A DNA stretch of 64,000 nt, taken from positions 1,768,745-1,832,744 of the forward strand of contig NZ_LMOP01000008.1 of NCBI RefSeq assembly GCF_001423585.1, read 5' to 3'. Below are positions 1 to 8,221 of this stretch, one piece after another (the stretch's first letter is position 1; each line of letters starts with the position of its first letter). The DNA is from Xanthomonas sp. Leaf148 (GTDB lineage: Bacteria; Pseudomonadota; Gammaproteobacteria; Xanthomonadales; Xanthomonadaceae). Below the pieces are notes generated by a model. The model did not search any database, had not been told where the DNA came from, and worked only from the letters and a program-made list of their open reading frames with translations. Made by a program: the position numbers and the translations under genes.

Positions 1-282
1 CAGCGCCCCGATGTTGAGCTTGGTCACGACAGGCTCCACGCGCAGCAACTGCGAGAGCTGGTTGATCTCGGCCAGCAACAAGCGCTGCTGGCCGCCATCC
101 AGATCGATCCACTCGCTGACATCGGCCACCCGCGGCACCAGCACCAGCCAGGGGAAGCGGGTGTCGTCCATCAAGCGCACCTGCGACAGCGGCCCGTCGG
201 CGACGAATACGCTGTCGGCCGCCAGCCGCGCATCCAGCTCGAAGTCGCTTGCCGCAGGGGCGCTCGATGCCGGTGCGCTCAT
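1..282 (-). CDS. HIT family protein, partial (3' end outside window)
   Basis: The first 94 codons are present and the C-terminus lies beyond base 1. The visible protein has the N-terminal pattern of bacterial HIT (histidine triad) nucleotide hydrolase/transferase relatives: a short variable leader, then a strand carrying DDTRFPWLVLVPR, an acidic stretch with VSEWIDL, a helix over QQRLLLAEINQLSQLL, and TKLNIGAL just before the cut. In the family the H-x-H-x-H triad follows directly after this, so the catalytic residues cannot be checked here. The stop of the downstream dienelactone hydrolase does not precede it; rather this gene's ATG overlaps that gene's TGA in an ATGA arrangement, so hydrolase and HIT protein are probably co-transcribed with the hydrolase first. 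Substrate unknown. Confidence 0.75.
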   Translation of the reverse strand, partial: MSAPASSAPAASDFELDARLAADSVFVADGPLSQVRLMDDTRFPWLVLVPRVADVSEWIDLDGGQQRLLLAEINQLSQLLRVEPVVTKLNIGAL

Positions 283-941
283 CCCAGATGCGCCTCGAAG
301 AAGCCCAGGGTGCGTTCGAGCGCACGCTCGGCGCTGTCGGCGTCGTAGTGGTTGGGGTCGATGCTGCGGTTGAAGGCATGGCCGGTGGGATACACGAAGG
401 TTTCCATCTGCGGTAGTTTTTCGCGGTGCGCCTGGATCGCTTCCGGCGGGATGCTGGCGTCCTGTTCGCCGAAGTGGAACATCACCGGCGCCTTGGGCGT
501 TTCGTCCAGCAGCTGGGTGTTGCGGCCGCCGTAATAGCTCACCGATGGCAGGCCCAGGCGGATGGCCGACAGCAGCGCCACCGAGCCGCCCCAGCAATAC
601 CCCACCGTGCCCACCTTGCCGGCGCGGGTCAGCAAGGTGGCGGCGGATTTGACCACCTCCACTGCGCGTTCCAGGCCCACCGCGTTGGCCAGGGCCAGGC
701 CGCGTTGCACGCTGGGCTGGTCGTACGGCAGTTGCACGTCCTTTTCTTCCAGATCGAAGAAGGCCGGCGCCAGCACTTCATAGCCGCGTGCGGCGTAGTC
801 GTCGGCGACCGCGCGGATATGTTCGTTGACGCCGAAGATTTCCTGGATCACCACCAGGCCGCCGCGCGGGCTGGAGGCGGGGGTGGCGTGCCAGGCGGCA
901 ACCTGGCCGTCGGGGGTGTCGAGCGTGGTCCAGTGACCCAT
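279..941 (-). CDS. dienelactone hydrolase family protein
   Basis: A 220-residue alpha/beta hydrolase matching the dienelactone hydrolase family in length and motifs. The nucleophile motif is GYCWGG with Cys116, followed by Asp161 (FGEQDASIP) and His188 (PTGHAF), which gives the Cys-Asp-His triad typical of the family. An early glutamate in VIQEIFGVN corresponds to the residue that positions the cysteine in characterised members. No aromatic-degradation genes are nearby, so a true dienelactone (carboxymethylenebutenolidase) role is not supported; a general ester or thioester hydrolase of the cytoplasm is as likely. It is divergent from rimO and overlaps the HIT gene by 4 bases. Confidence 0.88.
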   Translation of the reverse strand: MGHWTTLDTPDGQVAAWHATPASSPRGGLVVIQEIFGVNEHIRAVADDYAARGYEVLAPAFFDLEEKDVQLPYDQPSVQRGLALANAVGLERAVEVVKSAATLLTRAGKVGTVGYCWGGSVALLSAIRLGLPSVSYYGGRNTQLLDETPKAPVMFHFGEQDASIPPEAIQAHREKLPQMETFVYPTGHAFNRSIDPNHYDADSAERALERTLGFFEAHLG

Positions 942-1069
942 GGGAATTCCTGATGTGCAGCGAGGGAGGCGCGCATTATCGACCGGACCGGCATGGTGAA
1001 AAGTGAGGGTTTCGCAAAGCCGGCCGGGCTGGCGCGTCTTTGCGGTTCAGAGCGTTGCCCGCACGCCGC

Positions 1070-1075
1070 TATAAT
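1070..1075 (+). promoter_or_regulatory. candidate -10 box for rimO
   Basis: A perfect TATAAT lies 50 bases before the rimO ATG in the gap between divergent genes. The best upstream hexamer, TTCAGA at 1046-1051, gives an 18-base spacer but is a weak -35 match. Assignment is by sequence likeness only. Confidence 0.4.
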
Positions 1076-1124
1076 TGGCCCTGCCCAGGCCCCAGGCCGC
1101 TCCACTTCCCAGGCTCCTGCTTCC

Positions 1125-2498
1125 ATGTCCCAGCTGAACCCCAAAGTCGGCTTCGTCAGCCTTGGCTGCCCGAAGGCGCTCGTCGATTCCGAACGCATCC
1201 TCACCCAGCTGCGCGTGGAGGGCTACGACATCGTGCCCAGCTACGACGCGGCCGACGTGGTGGTGGTCAACACCTGCGGCTTCATCGATTCGGCGGTGAC
1301 CGAATCGCTGGATGCGATCGGTGAGGCGATGAACGCCAATGGCAAGGTGATCGTCACCGGCTGCCTGGGCAAGCGCCCCGAGCAGATCCGCGCGGCCTAC
1401 CCGCAGGTGCTGGCGGTGTCCGGCCCGCAGGACTACCAGAGTGTGATGGAGGCGGTACATGCGGCCTTGCCGCCGCGTCACGACCCGTTCGTGGACCTGG
1501 TGCCGGACTACGGCATCAAGCTGACCCCGCGCCATTACGCGTACTTGAAAATTTCCGAAGGCTGCAACCACCGTTGCAGCTTCTGCATCATTCCCTCGAT
1601 GCGTGGCGATCTGGCCTCGCGTCCCGTGGACGAGGTGCTGCGCGAAGCCGAGCGGCTGGTGCGTGGCGGCGTCAAGGAACTACTGGTGGTGTCGCAGGAC
1701 ACCTCGGCCTATGGCGTGGACCTGAAGTACGCCGAGCGCCCGTGGCGCGACCGCATGTACCAGACCCGCATGAAGGCGCTGTGCGAAGGCTTGTCGGAGC
1801 TGGGCGTGTGGACGCGCCTGCATTACGTGTATCCGTATCCGCACGTGGACGATGTGATTCCGTTAATGGCCGAAGGCAAGCTGCTGCCGTATCTGGACAT
1901 CCCGTTCCAGCACGCCAGCCCGCGCATCCTCAAGCTGATGAAGCGGCCCGGTGCGGTGGAAAAAACCCTCGAGCGCGTGCAGCGCTGGAAGGCGATGTGT
2001 CCGGAGATCACGGTGCGCTCGACCTTCATCGTCGGCTTCCCCGGCGAGACCGAGGCCGAGTTCGAATCGCTGCTGGAGTTTCTGGATCAGGCGCAGCTGG
2101 ACCGTGTCGGTGCATTCGCCTACTCGCCGGTGGACGGCGCCAGTGCCAATGCGCTGCCCGACCCGGTGCCGGAAGAAGTGAAGCAGGAGCGCCTGGCGCG
2201 CTTCATGGCCAAGCAGGCGGAGATTTCCGCCATGCGGCTGGAAGCCAAGATCGGCAGCGTGCAGCAATGCCTGGTCGATCTGATCGAAGACGACATCGCC
2301 GTAGCCCGTTCGCGCGCGGACGCGCCGGAGATCGACGGCCTGGTGCATATCCAGAACGGCGGCGAGCTTGGGCTGAAGGTCGGCGACCTGATCGATGTGG
2401 AAATCACCGACAGCGATGAACACGATTTGTTCGGCGACGCATTGCCGCCTACCGGCGCTGCCCAGCAGGGGCGCGCGCTTAACCTGCAGATGGTGTAA
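1125..2498 (+). CDS. rimO: ribosomal protein S12 methylthiotransferase RimO
   Basis: Radical-SAM methylthiotransferase that adds a methylthio group to the conserved aspartate of ribosomal protein S12. The 457-residue product has all three expected parts: an N-terminal UPF0004 domain with cluster cysteines Cys15, Cys51 and Cys80 (SLGCPK, NTCGF, TGCLG), a radical-SAM core with Cys147-x3-Cys151-x2-Cys154 in [10 protein letters not shown], and a C-terminal TRAM domain from about residue 385. The frame is open upstream to 993, but that extension has no family counterpart and would place the start before the TATAAT box, so the ATG giving [10 protein letters not shown] was chosen. [10 protein letters not shown] and DIPFQHAS are typical of RimO rather than MiaB. 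Convergent with greB. Confidence 0.97.
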   Translation: MSQLNPKVGFVSLGCPKALVDSERILTQLRVEGYDIVPSYDAADVVVVNTCGFIDSAVTESLDAIGEAMNANGKVIVTGCLGKRPEQIRAAYPQVLAVSGPQDYQSVMEAVHAALPPRHDPFVDLVPDYGIKLTPRHYAYLKISEGCNHRCSFCIIPSMRGDLASRPVDEVLREAERLVRGGVKELLVVSQDTSAYGVDLKYAERPWRDRMYQTRMKALCEGLSELGVWTRLHYVYPYPHVDDVIPLMAEGKLLPYLDIPFQHASPRILKLMKRPGAVEKTLERVQRWKAMCPEITVRSTFIVGFPGETEAEFESLLEFLDQAQLDRVGAFAYSPVDGASANALPDPVPEEVKQERLARFMAKQAEISAMRLEAKIGSVQQCLVDLIEDDIAVARSRADAPEIDGLVHIQNGGELGLKVGDLIDVEITDSDEHDLFGDALPPTGAAQQGRALNLQMV

Positions 2499-2563
2499 CC
2501 GGCCGCAAGCCGGCGCACGTTGCGCAACAGCAACGTGCGACACCAAGCCGCCACAGGCCTATC

Positions 2564-2631
2564 GTAGGGGCGCGTCAGAGCGCGACAGGGCTGTTCCCGA
2601 TCAAGCCAACCGCGCACGCTGCGCCCCTATA
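2564..2631. repeat. degenerate GTAG-type palindrome between rimO and greB
   Basis: An imperfect inverted repeat starting GTAGGGGCGCG and ending GCGCCCCTATA, with a GGGCTGT loop stretch. It is recognisably the same kind of element as the three palindromes after asd (19367, 19591, 19814), but more decayed. It lies in the 282-base gap between two convergent genes, where it may help end transcription. The rest of the gap shows nothing recognisable. Confidence 0.6.
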
Positions 2632-2780
2632 GCGCAGCCGATCGCTTCAGTTGCCTGCGCGTTGCTCCGCGCCGAGCGCATCGCCCAACAGGGTGTCGCT
2701 CATGTCAGCGCGCGATGCTTCTTGCCGATAACACCATCGCGCAAAGGCGCCTTTACAGCTCAGCCGCCTGCGTCACCTGC

Positions 2781-3287
2781 TTACTGACTGCCGTAATCCA
2801 CCGACACCACCACAAAGGTGTGCTTCCCGGCCGGCAGTTGCGCCTCGAACTCATCGTCCACACGCTTTTTCAGCAGCGCGCGCGCCAGCGGCGAGTCGAT
2901 GCTGATCCAGCCCAGGCCGGCATCGGTTTCGTCCGGACCGACGATGCGATAGCGCAACAGCTCGCCACTATCGGCATCTTCCAGCTCCACCTGCGCGCCA
3001 AAAAACACCGCGTGCGGGTCGGTGGGCGCGGTATCCACCACGCGCAACGCTTCCAGGCGTTTACTGAGATAGCGCACACGGCGGTCGATCTCGCCCAGCT
3101 GCTTCTTGCGATAGGTGTACTCGGCATTTTCCGATCGATCGCCCTCGGCGGCAGCCGCGGCCAGTGCGCGCACCACCTCGGGCCGCCGCACCCGCCACAG
3201 ATCTTCCAGTTCGACCTTCAGACGGGTGTGACCCTCGGGCGTGATCAACGCGGTGCTCTTTTCGGCGGGCGGGCGCCAGCGGCTCAT
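2781..3287 (-). CDS. greB: transcription elongation factor GreB
   Basis: GreA/GreB-family factor that enters the RNA polymerase secondary channel and stimulates cleavage of backtracked transcripts. The 168 residues comprise an N-terminal coiled coil (roughly 12-85) and a C-terminal FKBP-like domain (roughly 90-165). The acidic tip is [10 protein letters not shown] with Asp50 and Glu53, the pair that coordinates the catalytic Mg in the family. GreB rather than GreA is supported by the basic, tightly spaced coiled coil ([21 protein letters not shown]), the VVDTAP motif after it, and DSPLARALL near the end. Single gene, convergent with rimO and divergent from the rhomboid gene. Confidence 0.93.
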   Translation of the reverse strand: MSRWRPPAEKSTALITPEGHTRLKVELEDLWRVRRPEVVRALAAAAAEGDRSENAEYTYRKKQLGEIDRRVRYLSKRLEALRVVDTAPTDPHAVFFGAQVELEDADSGELLRYRIVGPDETDAGLGWISIDSPLARALLKKRVDDEFEAQLPAGKHTFVVVSVDYGSQ

Positions 3288-3399
3288 GTCGGGCTTGGAG
3301 TGTCGGACAGCGGGGGCGCGATGCTAGCGCGCATGGACGGCTTGCGCATCTGCCGCCGCCCGGCGAAGCTTTGCGCCATTCTCGGACACGGACGTTGTC

Positions 3400-4866
3400 A
3401 TGTTGCTCATGCCGCTGCACAAACCCTGGTCGCGCCAGAACATTCCGTGGGTGACGCTGCTGCTGGTGCTGATCAATGTCGTTGTCTATGTAGGCTATCA
3501 GCGCAAGGACGATGCGCTGGTCGAAAATGCTGTGCATTACTACGTCGCGTCGGGGCTGGGCACACTGGAAGCGCAGGCCCACGCACGCTACCTGGCGCAG
3601 ACTACCGACCCCAAGCTGCGCACCGCGCGACAGGGCAAGCTGGACAGCGTGCCGGCACCGCAGCGCATCGCGTATCTGGCGCATTTGACACTGCACGATG
3701 TCGCCTTTGCGCAGGCCTTGCGCGGCGGCGCGTTGTTTAAGGACGAGGAGCAGATGCGCGAATGGCGCGGTCTACGTGCGCCTTACGATGCCCGCCTGTC
3801 CAGGGTGTTCACGCTGCGTCATCTGCAACGCAGTTCGGAGTGGTCGCCGGCGCGGATGCTGACGGCCACCTTCTTGCATGGCGACTTCGATCATTTGCTC
3901 GGCAACATGGTGTTTCTGTTGGCGCTGGGTACCTTGCTGGAAGGGGCGATCGGCAGCGGCTGGTTTCTGCTGCTGTATCTACTGGGCGGGTTTGGCGCCA
4001 GCGCGACGAGTCTGTGGTGGCGCTGGGGCGAGCCCGGTGGCGGGCTGGGCGCGTCCGGTGCGATCGCCGCATTGATGGGGGCGTTCTGCGTGGTGTGGGG
4101 CCGCCGTCGGGTGCGGTTTTTCTACTGGTTTTTTGTGGTCTTCAACTATGTGCGTGGGCCGGCGATTCTGCTGCTGCCACTGTGGCTGGGCTGGGAGTTG
4201 TACAGCCTGCTGGGCAGCGATAACGGCGGTGTCGCCTTCGAAGCGCATGCCGGCGGCTTGGTCAGCGGTGCGCTGCTCGGTGCGTTGCTGGTGGCGGTGC
4301 GGCAAACCCGCCCGGCCTTCATGGACGAGGACGCCGCCGCACAGGTGGACGACCGCTGGGAGCGGGCGCAGCGCCATCTGGGTCGCATGGAGAACCTTGA
4401 AGCCGAGCGGCTGCTCGCCGAGCTTGCCAGCGAGACGCCACACAGCCCGGACGTTGCGCTGGCCCGTTACCGCGTGGCCCGCAACGCCGGACGCACGCAG
4501 GACGCCGTGCGCCACGCGCAGACGCTGTTGCACCTGCCCAGCCATAACGCACAACAGACACGCGTCCAGCTGGGCGTGGCAGCAGAACTGAGCAAGGACA
4601 CGATCGCCGTTGCGCTACCGGCACGCATGGCCCTGGTCGGCGCGTGCCTGCGTACCGGGTTGCTGGCCGATGCCGAACGTTTGTTGAAGGAGTGCGACAT
4701 CGAGGCGCCACGCGCCGAACTGGCCCAGCAGTGGTTTGTGCTGGCGTTGCGGCACGGCGAACTGCAGGCCGGCGAACAGGGCACGCGGGTGTTGCAGCTG
4801 GTGCGCGATCAATTTCCGGAGCAGGGGCAGGCGGTCAAAGCGCGTTTCCTGCTTGAGAACGGTTGA
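3400..4866 (+). CDS. rhomboid family intramembrane serine protease with C-terminal repeat region
   Basis: A 488-residue protein. Residues 1-290 are a rhomboid domain: first membrane segment at about 16-33, a long extramembrane insert (about 35-150), then HGDFDHLLGN (His160, His165, Asn169), GLGASGAIAALMG with catalytic Ser219, and AHAGGLVSG with His283, giving the Ser/His dyad and the oxyanion-supporting histidine and asparagine. Residues 320-488 are soluble and helical, with an alternating Ala/Leu/Arg pattern and stretches such as ARYRVARNAGRTQDAVRHA that look like TPR-type repeats. The N-terminal insert and the tail make it about twice the size of a minimal rhomboid; the tail may recruit substrate or a partner. 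Substrate unknown. Confidence 0.88.
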   Translation: MLLMPLHKPWSRQNIPWVTLLLVLINVVVYVGYQRKDDALVENAVHYYVASGLGTLEAQAHARYLAQTTDPKLRTARQGKLDSVPAPQRIAYLAHLTLHDVAFAQALRGGALFKDEEQMREWRGLRAPYDARLSRVFTLRHLQRSSEWSPARMLTATFLHGDFDHLLGNMVFLLALGTLLEGAIGSGWFLLLYLLGGFGASATSLWWRWGEPGGGLGASGAIAALMGAFCVVWGRRRVRFFYWFFVVFNYVRGPAILLLPLWLGWELYSLLGSDNGGVAFEAHAGGLVSGALLGALLVAVRQTRPAFMDEDAAAQVDDRWERAQRHLGRMENLEAERLLAELASETPHSPDVALARYRVARNAGRTQDAVRHAQTLLHLPSHNAQQTRVQLGVAAELSKDTIAVALPARMALVGACLRTGLLADAERLLKECDIEAPRAELAQQWFVLALRHGELQAGEQGTRVLQLVRDQFPEQGQAVKARFLLENG

Positions 4867-5120
4867 CGCAGCTGCGTGTTCGAGTGGATTTCGGAGGTAT
4901 CGGTGGCAGGCGTTTTAAAGCCGTATCAGCAGCGGCCAGCCGAGCCCAGCGAGCGGTCGTCGGTACGATTGGATGGTGCGCTCAGTACTCACTACATGCC
5001 GTTCTGAGAGCCGAGCGCGCGCACTTTCGGCTATGCAGGCGCTTTATGAGGTGGGTCAAACCGGTTTTGAGGGCTGGCCGCCACCGTCCGGCTGCGGCGA
5101 TGTGTGTTGGACTGCCAAGA

Positions 5121-5254
5121 GCGGCTAACAGAATGTAGCCAGTAGTCGTCAGGTGGGTGTGGACTGCGCGGAGAGGGCGTACGAGTGGTCCATGCCGCAC
5201 CGCGCACCGGCCGCGCGCGCCTGGCGGTGAGCGCATTCCTTTTGTTAGATGCGC
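5121..5254 (-). repeat. dispersed 134-bp element, copy A
   Basis: First of four related copies (others at 11634, 24537 and 36572). In this orientation it starts GCGCATCTAACAAAAGGA next to the TAG of the membrane-protein gene and ends near CTGTTAGCCGC at 5121; the ends are imperfect inverted repeats of GCnGCTnACAAAA. The interior shares CACACCCACCTGACGACT and TGCGGCATGGACCA with the other copies. It lies between two convergent genes (gap 4867-5253). The rest of that gap, 4867-5120, shows no gene or motif. Confidence 0.8.
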
Positions 5255-6528
5255 TACGCCGGTTGGATCGCAACCGCCCGTAACGCCGCATCCAGCTTTG
5301 CGCGTTGTGCGGCATCGTCGCAATGCCCCAAGGCGCTTTGCAGGATGACGCGCGCCTGCTCATCGCGGCCGAAACGCTCGGCCAGCATCAGCCCGGCATC
5401 CAGCGACCAGCTGGGCAGCATCGGATCGCGTGGCCAGCCTGCGATGGCGGCCAGTAGCCCATCGGTCGCAAGCTGAAACTGCCCGGCCATCTTGGCGCGC
5501 TCGGCCAGCAGCGTGGCCTGTCCCGGGAGCAGCGGGGTAAACGCGGCGTCGCTGTCCAGGGCTTCGCGCTGCAACGCAAGCGCGCGGCGCTCCTGCTTCT
5601 CCTGCAACAAGCGGTTGATGTACTGCCGGGTGTGCTCGCGCAGCTCGTCGTTGCGATGGTGCTGGCGCAGCAGGCGTTGATACAGCTCGTGCACTGCCAG
5701 GCTCACTGCGCGCGAGCGGACCGCGCCACGCAGGGCTTGGAACGCCTCGTCGGAATGCCCGTCGCGCACGTACTGTTCGGCCTCGTCGAGCAGGCGCTGA
5801 TCCGGGTCGGCGCGTTCGTGCGCAGCCCCGCCGCTAGGGACATAGCCCAGCGCTTCGTGGTACTGGTACACCAGATACCCGAGCAGATGAAAACTGGCGA
5901 ACAGGGTCCAGATCGAGGTCATCATCACCGTCGCCTCGCGTACCAGCGGCGGCAGATATTTCAGTGCGACGAAGACCGCTGCGGTACCGCTGCCCTGGAT
6001 CACGTAAAGCAAGCCGTAGGCGGCCAGATACGGCCAGCCGATCCGCAGCGCCATGTCGATCGACACCGCCGGATTGAGCGCGCGGCGCAGGCTGCCATCG
6101 ATGGCGAGCGAGATCAGCATGCCGGGCAGCAACAGCATGGTGCCCAGATAAGCGATGGTCAGCCCGAATTTACCTGCAAGCGCGGCGGCGACGCCGATCA
6201 CGATGCCCAGTGCAAAGGCCAGCAGGATCAAACGCAGCACCGCACTGTCGAAGCTGTTGTAGCCGAGCCTTGGCGCATCGGGCTGACCATCGGCGGTATG
6301 GCGCAGGATGTCGAAGGCATAGGTGTAGGTCGCCATACCCAGCACGCCCATGACCACCAGTTTGAGGATGCCCGGCAACACCAGCAGCGCGCTGCACAGC
6401 GTCAGTGCGATCAACGCATACAGTGCCGAGCCGCGCAGCGGATAAGTGGCGATCGCCGGGATGCGGGTCCAAAACGGTGCAGGTGCAGCCTGTGCGGCAA
6501 CCCTGTGCGCGCGAAAACGGTCTTCCAT
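5254..6528 (-). CDS. polytopic membrane protein of unknown function with soluble helical tail
   Basis: Not recognised with certainty. The 424-residue product starts MEDRFRAHRV after a clear GGGGAG ribosome-binding site; an in-frame extension to 6645 was rejected for that reason. Residues 1-210 hold about six hydrophobic segments (ALYALIALTLCSALLVLPGI, LILLAFALGIVIGVAAAL, LTIAYLGTMLLLPGMLISL, PYLAAYGLLYVIQ among them), resembling DUF4013-like membrane domains. From about 225 to the end it is soluble and alpha-helical with TPR-like spacing (AEQYVRDGHSDEAFQALRGA, LAERFGRDEQARVILQSAL). The domain order, membrane part then helical repeats, parallels the rhomboid protein encoded convergently next to it, though the membrane parts differ. 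A scaffold role is a guess. Confidence 0.75.
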   Translation of the reverse strand: MEDRFRAHRVAAQAAPAPFWTRIPAIATYPLRGSALYALIALTLCSALLVLPGILKLVVMGVLGMATYTYAFDILRHTADGQPDAPRLGYNSFDSAVLRLILLAFALGIVIGVAAALAGKFGLTIAYLGTMLLLPGMLISLAIDGSLRRALNPAVSIDMALRIGWPYLAAYGLLYVIQGSGTAAVFVALKYLPPLVREATVMMTSIWTLFASFHLLGYLVYQYHEALGYVPSGGAAHERADPDQRLLDEAEQYVRDGHSDEAFQALRGAVRSRAVSLAVHELYQRLLRQHHRNDELREHTRQYINRLLQEKQERRALALQREALDSDAAFTPLLPGQATLLAERAKMAGQFQLATDGLLAAIAGWPRDPMLPSWSLDAGLMLAERFGRDEQARVILQSALGHCDDAAQRAKLDAALRAVAIQPA

Positions 6529-6960
6529 GACGCTCCCCAAGCGTGTGATGTGCCGGGATTGTGCGGCGATGCGCGGCTGGGTGCAATTGGGATAGCGCGG
6601 CTGCCCGGGGACGTCGATCTGGGTGGGATCCGCTGCCTGCCGCACGCAATCCTGCGGCTGCGCTGCCTGGCGCCGTGGATATCGTGGCGTTAACAGGCGG
6701 CGTAGGCGGGTCCTGCATGGTCAGCTGCAAAAAAGCGCCGATGGTGCCGCCGGCATGTAGCTGGCTTACAACGATTGAACGCATTGCGACGGGCGAGCCA
6801 TCGGGCATCAGGAACCATCGGCCGCGCAATGGACTTCTGCGTGGAACCTATGGTTCGCTACCGGTCGGCTGCCGGCCATGTGGCGACGTTGCTGCAGGCG
6901 GCACGCGCTGCCGTGCAATCGCGGTGGCTCAGTCATTCCCCCTATCGCAAGGAGTTCTGC
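6529..6960. other. 432-base gap between divergent genes
   Basis: The region separates the membrane-protein gene from nudK, which point away from each other, so promoters for both should lie here. No convincing sigma-70 pair, hairpin or small gene was seen. An open frame running into nudK from 6775 is a non-conserved extension and is not counted. Confidence 0.5.
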
Positions 6961-7560
6961 TTGAATCCATCTGTCGCCGACACCCCGCAGGTTCGCATTC
7001 GCAGCATCGATGTGTTGTCCGACAACTGGTATGTGCTGCGCAAGGTCACCTTCGACTTCCAGCGCAAGGACGGCCGCTGGCAGACGGTGTCGCGCGAGGC
7101 GTATGACCGCGGTAACGGCGCCACCATCCTGCTCTACAGTCGTGCCAAGCAGACGGTGATGCTGACCCGGCAATTCCGCCTGCCGACGCTGCTCAATGGC
7201 AACCCGGATGGCATGCTGATCGAAGCCTGCGCCGGCTTGCTCGACCACGACGATGCGCTGACCTGCATCCGCAAGGAAACCGAAGAAGAAACCGGCTACC
7301 GCATCGACAACGTGCGCAAGGTATTCGAGGCCTTCATGAGCCCGGGCTCGGTCACCGAACGCCTGTACTTCTTCGTCGGCGAATACTTCGACGGCGACAA
7401 GGTGAGCGACGGTGGCGGCGTGGAAGAAGACGGCGAAGAGATCGAGGTGCTGGAACTGTCGCTCGACTCTGCGCTGTTGATGATCGCATCCGGCGAGATT
7501 GCCGACGCCAAGACCATCATGTTGCTGCAGTACGCCAAATTGCATGGCGTGCTGGAGTAA
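6961..7560 (+). CDS. nudK: GDP-mannose pyrophosphatase NudK (Nudix hydrolase)
   Basis: Nudix hydrolase that splits GDP-mannose into GMP and mannose-1-phosphate in the NudK family. The 199-residue product follows the NudK pattern closely: VLSDNWYVLRKVTFDF, YDRGNGATILLY, RQFRLPTLLNGNPDG, then the Nudix box at about residues 92-114 (GLLDHDDALTCIRKETEEE, with the catalytic REx2EE core as RKETEEE), then MSPGSVTE and GGGVEEDGEEIEVLEL. The start is TTG, chosen because AAGGAG sits six bases before it and the extra upstream codons to 6775 have no counterpart. In Xanthomonas GDP-mannose feeds xanthan and LPS, so this enzyme could trim that pool (inference). Convergent with an unknown secreted-protein gene. 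Confidence 0.92.
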   Translation: MNPSVADTPQVRIRSIDVLSDNWYVLRKVTFDFQRKDGRWQTVSREAYDRGNGATILLYSRAKQTVMLTRQFRLPTLLNGNPDGMLIEACAGLLDHDDALTCIRKETEEETGYRIDNVRKVFEAFMSPGSVTERLYFFVGEYFDGDKVSDGGGVEEDGEEIEVLELSLDSALLMIASGEIADAKTIMLLQYAKLHGVLE

Positions 7561-7583
7561 TCAGAGTTCGGTCAATCGTATCG

Positions 7584-7607
7584 TCCGGCAACTTGCGGGT
7601 TGCCGGA
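7584..7607. terminator. perfect 9-bp hairpin between convergent genes
   Basis: Arms TCCGGCAAC and GTTGCCGGA are perfect around a TTGCGG loop, midway between the converging ends of nudK and the secreted-protein gene. No T-tract on either side, so a bidirectional 3'-end structure is suggested rather than a classical terminator. Confidence 0.5.
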
Positions 7608-7630
7608 GCCAGTCAATAGTGGCGCTGAGC

Positions 7631-8191
7631 TCAGCGCACACGTTTGAGTGTTTTGTCGACGTATTCGGACGCGCCGCCACTCTGGCAGTCCGAGCCATCC
7701 TGCGAGAGCAGGATGCACGTGACGGCTTTGGGATGTGTGTTTTCGCTGATACGGAAGCCATATAACGGATAGGCGAGGGGAGGGTTGCGCGCTGCGTCCG
7801 GCTCCCGTTCGAGTATCAGGCAGCTACCTGCGATCTCATCTATCCACCAGGTGCTACGCAACGTCACGGTTCGTTTGCGGTAGTCCGGATCCTGTCCCGA
7901 TAAACATGTGTAACTCAATGTGTAGTGACGACTCTCTGGGCGTCCTTTGATCGCGTCAAGGCGCAAATCTGCAGTGGCTGCAGCGCAGTCTGTTCGATCT
8001 ACCGTTACCTGGATTTTTCCGTTGTAGTGTCCGGCCAGCAGATGCTGTCTGCGTAATGACCATTCGATCGGTTCATAGTCGGAACCAGTTGTATCGTCGT
8101 AATCGGGATTGCGTAACTGCTGTGCGGAGCAGGTTGCTGCGATGAGCAGCAATAGGCCAAATCCCAGGCGATACCGGTAGATGCGTTGCAT
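7631..8191 (-). CDS. secreted hypothetical protein
   Basis: Unknown 186-residue protein. It begins with a good Sec signal peptide (basic MQRIYRYR, hydrophobic GFGLLLLIAATC, likely cleavage after CSA). The mature part has five cysteines (in RTDCAA, YTCLSG, GSCLIL, VTCILL and SDCQSG) and alternating strand-like segments, consistent with a small disulfide-stabilised beta protein in the periplasm or outside. No known domain is recognised. Codon use is noticeably less GC-biased at third positions than in the flanking genes (many ACA, CGA, TTA and GAT-type codons), which may mean recent acquisition. It ends convergent with nudK and lies upstream of the HerA-like ATPase gene on the same strand, with 30 bases between them. 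Confidence 0.7.
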   Translation of the reverse strand: MQRIYRYRLGFGLLLLIAATCSAQQLRNPDYDDTTGSDYEPIEWSLRRQHLLAGHYNGKIQVTVDRTDCAAATADLRLDAIKGRPESRHYTLSYTCLSGQDPDYRKRTVTLRSTWWIDEIAGSCLILEREPDAARNPPLAYPLYGFRISENTHPKAVTCILLSQDGSDCQSGGASEYVDKTLKRVR

Positions 8192-8221
8192 GATTTACGT
8201 CCTTGTCATGTTCGAAAGCCC

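Noticed and set aside
993..1124. N-terminal extension of RimO
   Set aside because: Not conserved in the family and it precedes the likely -10 box.
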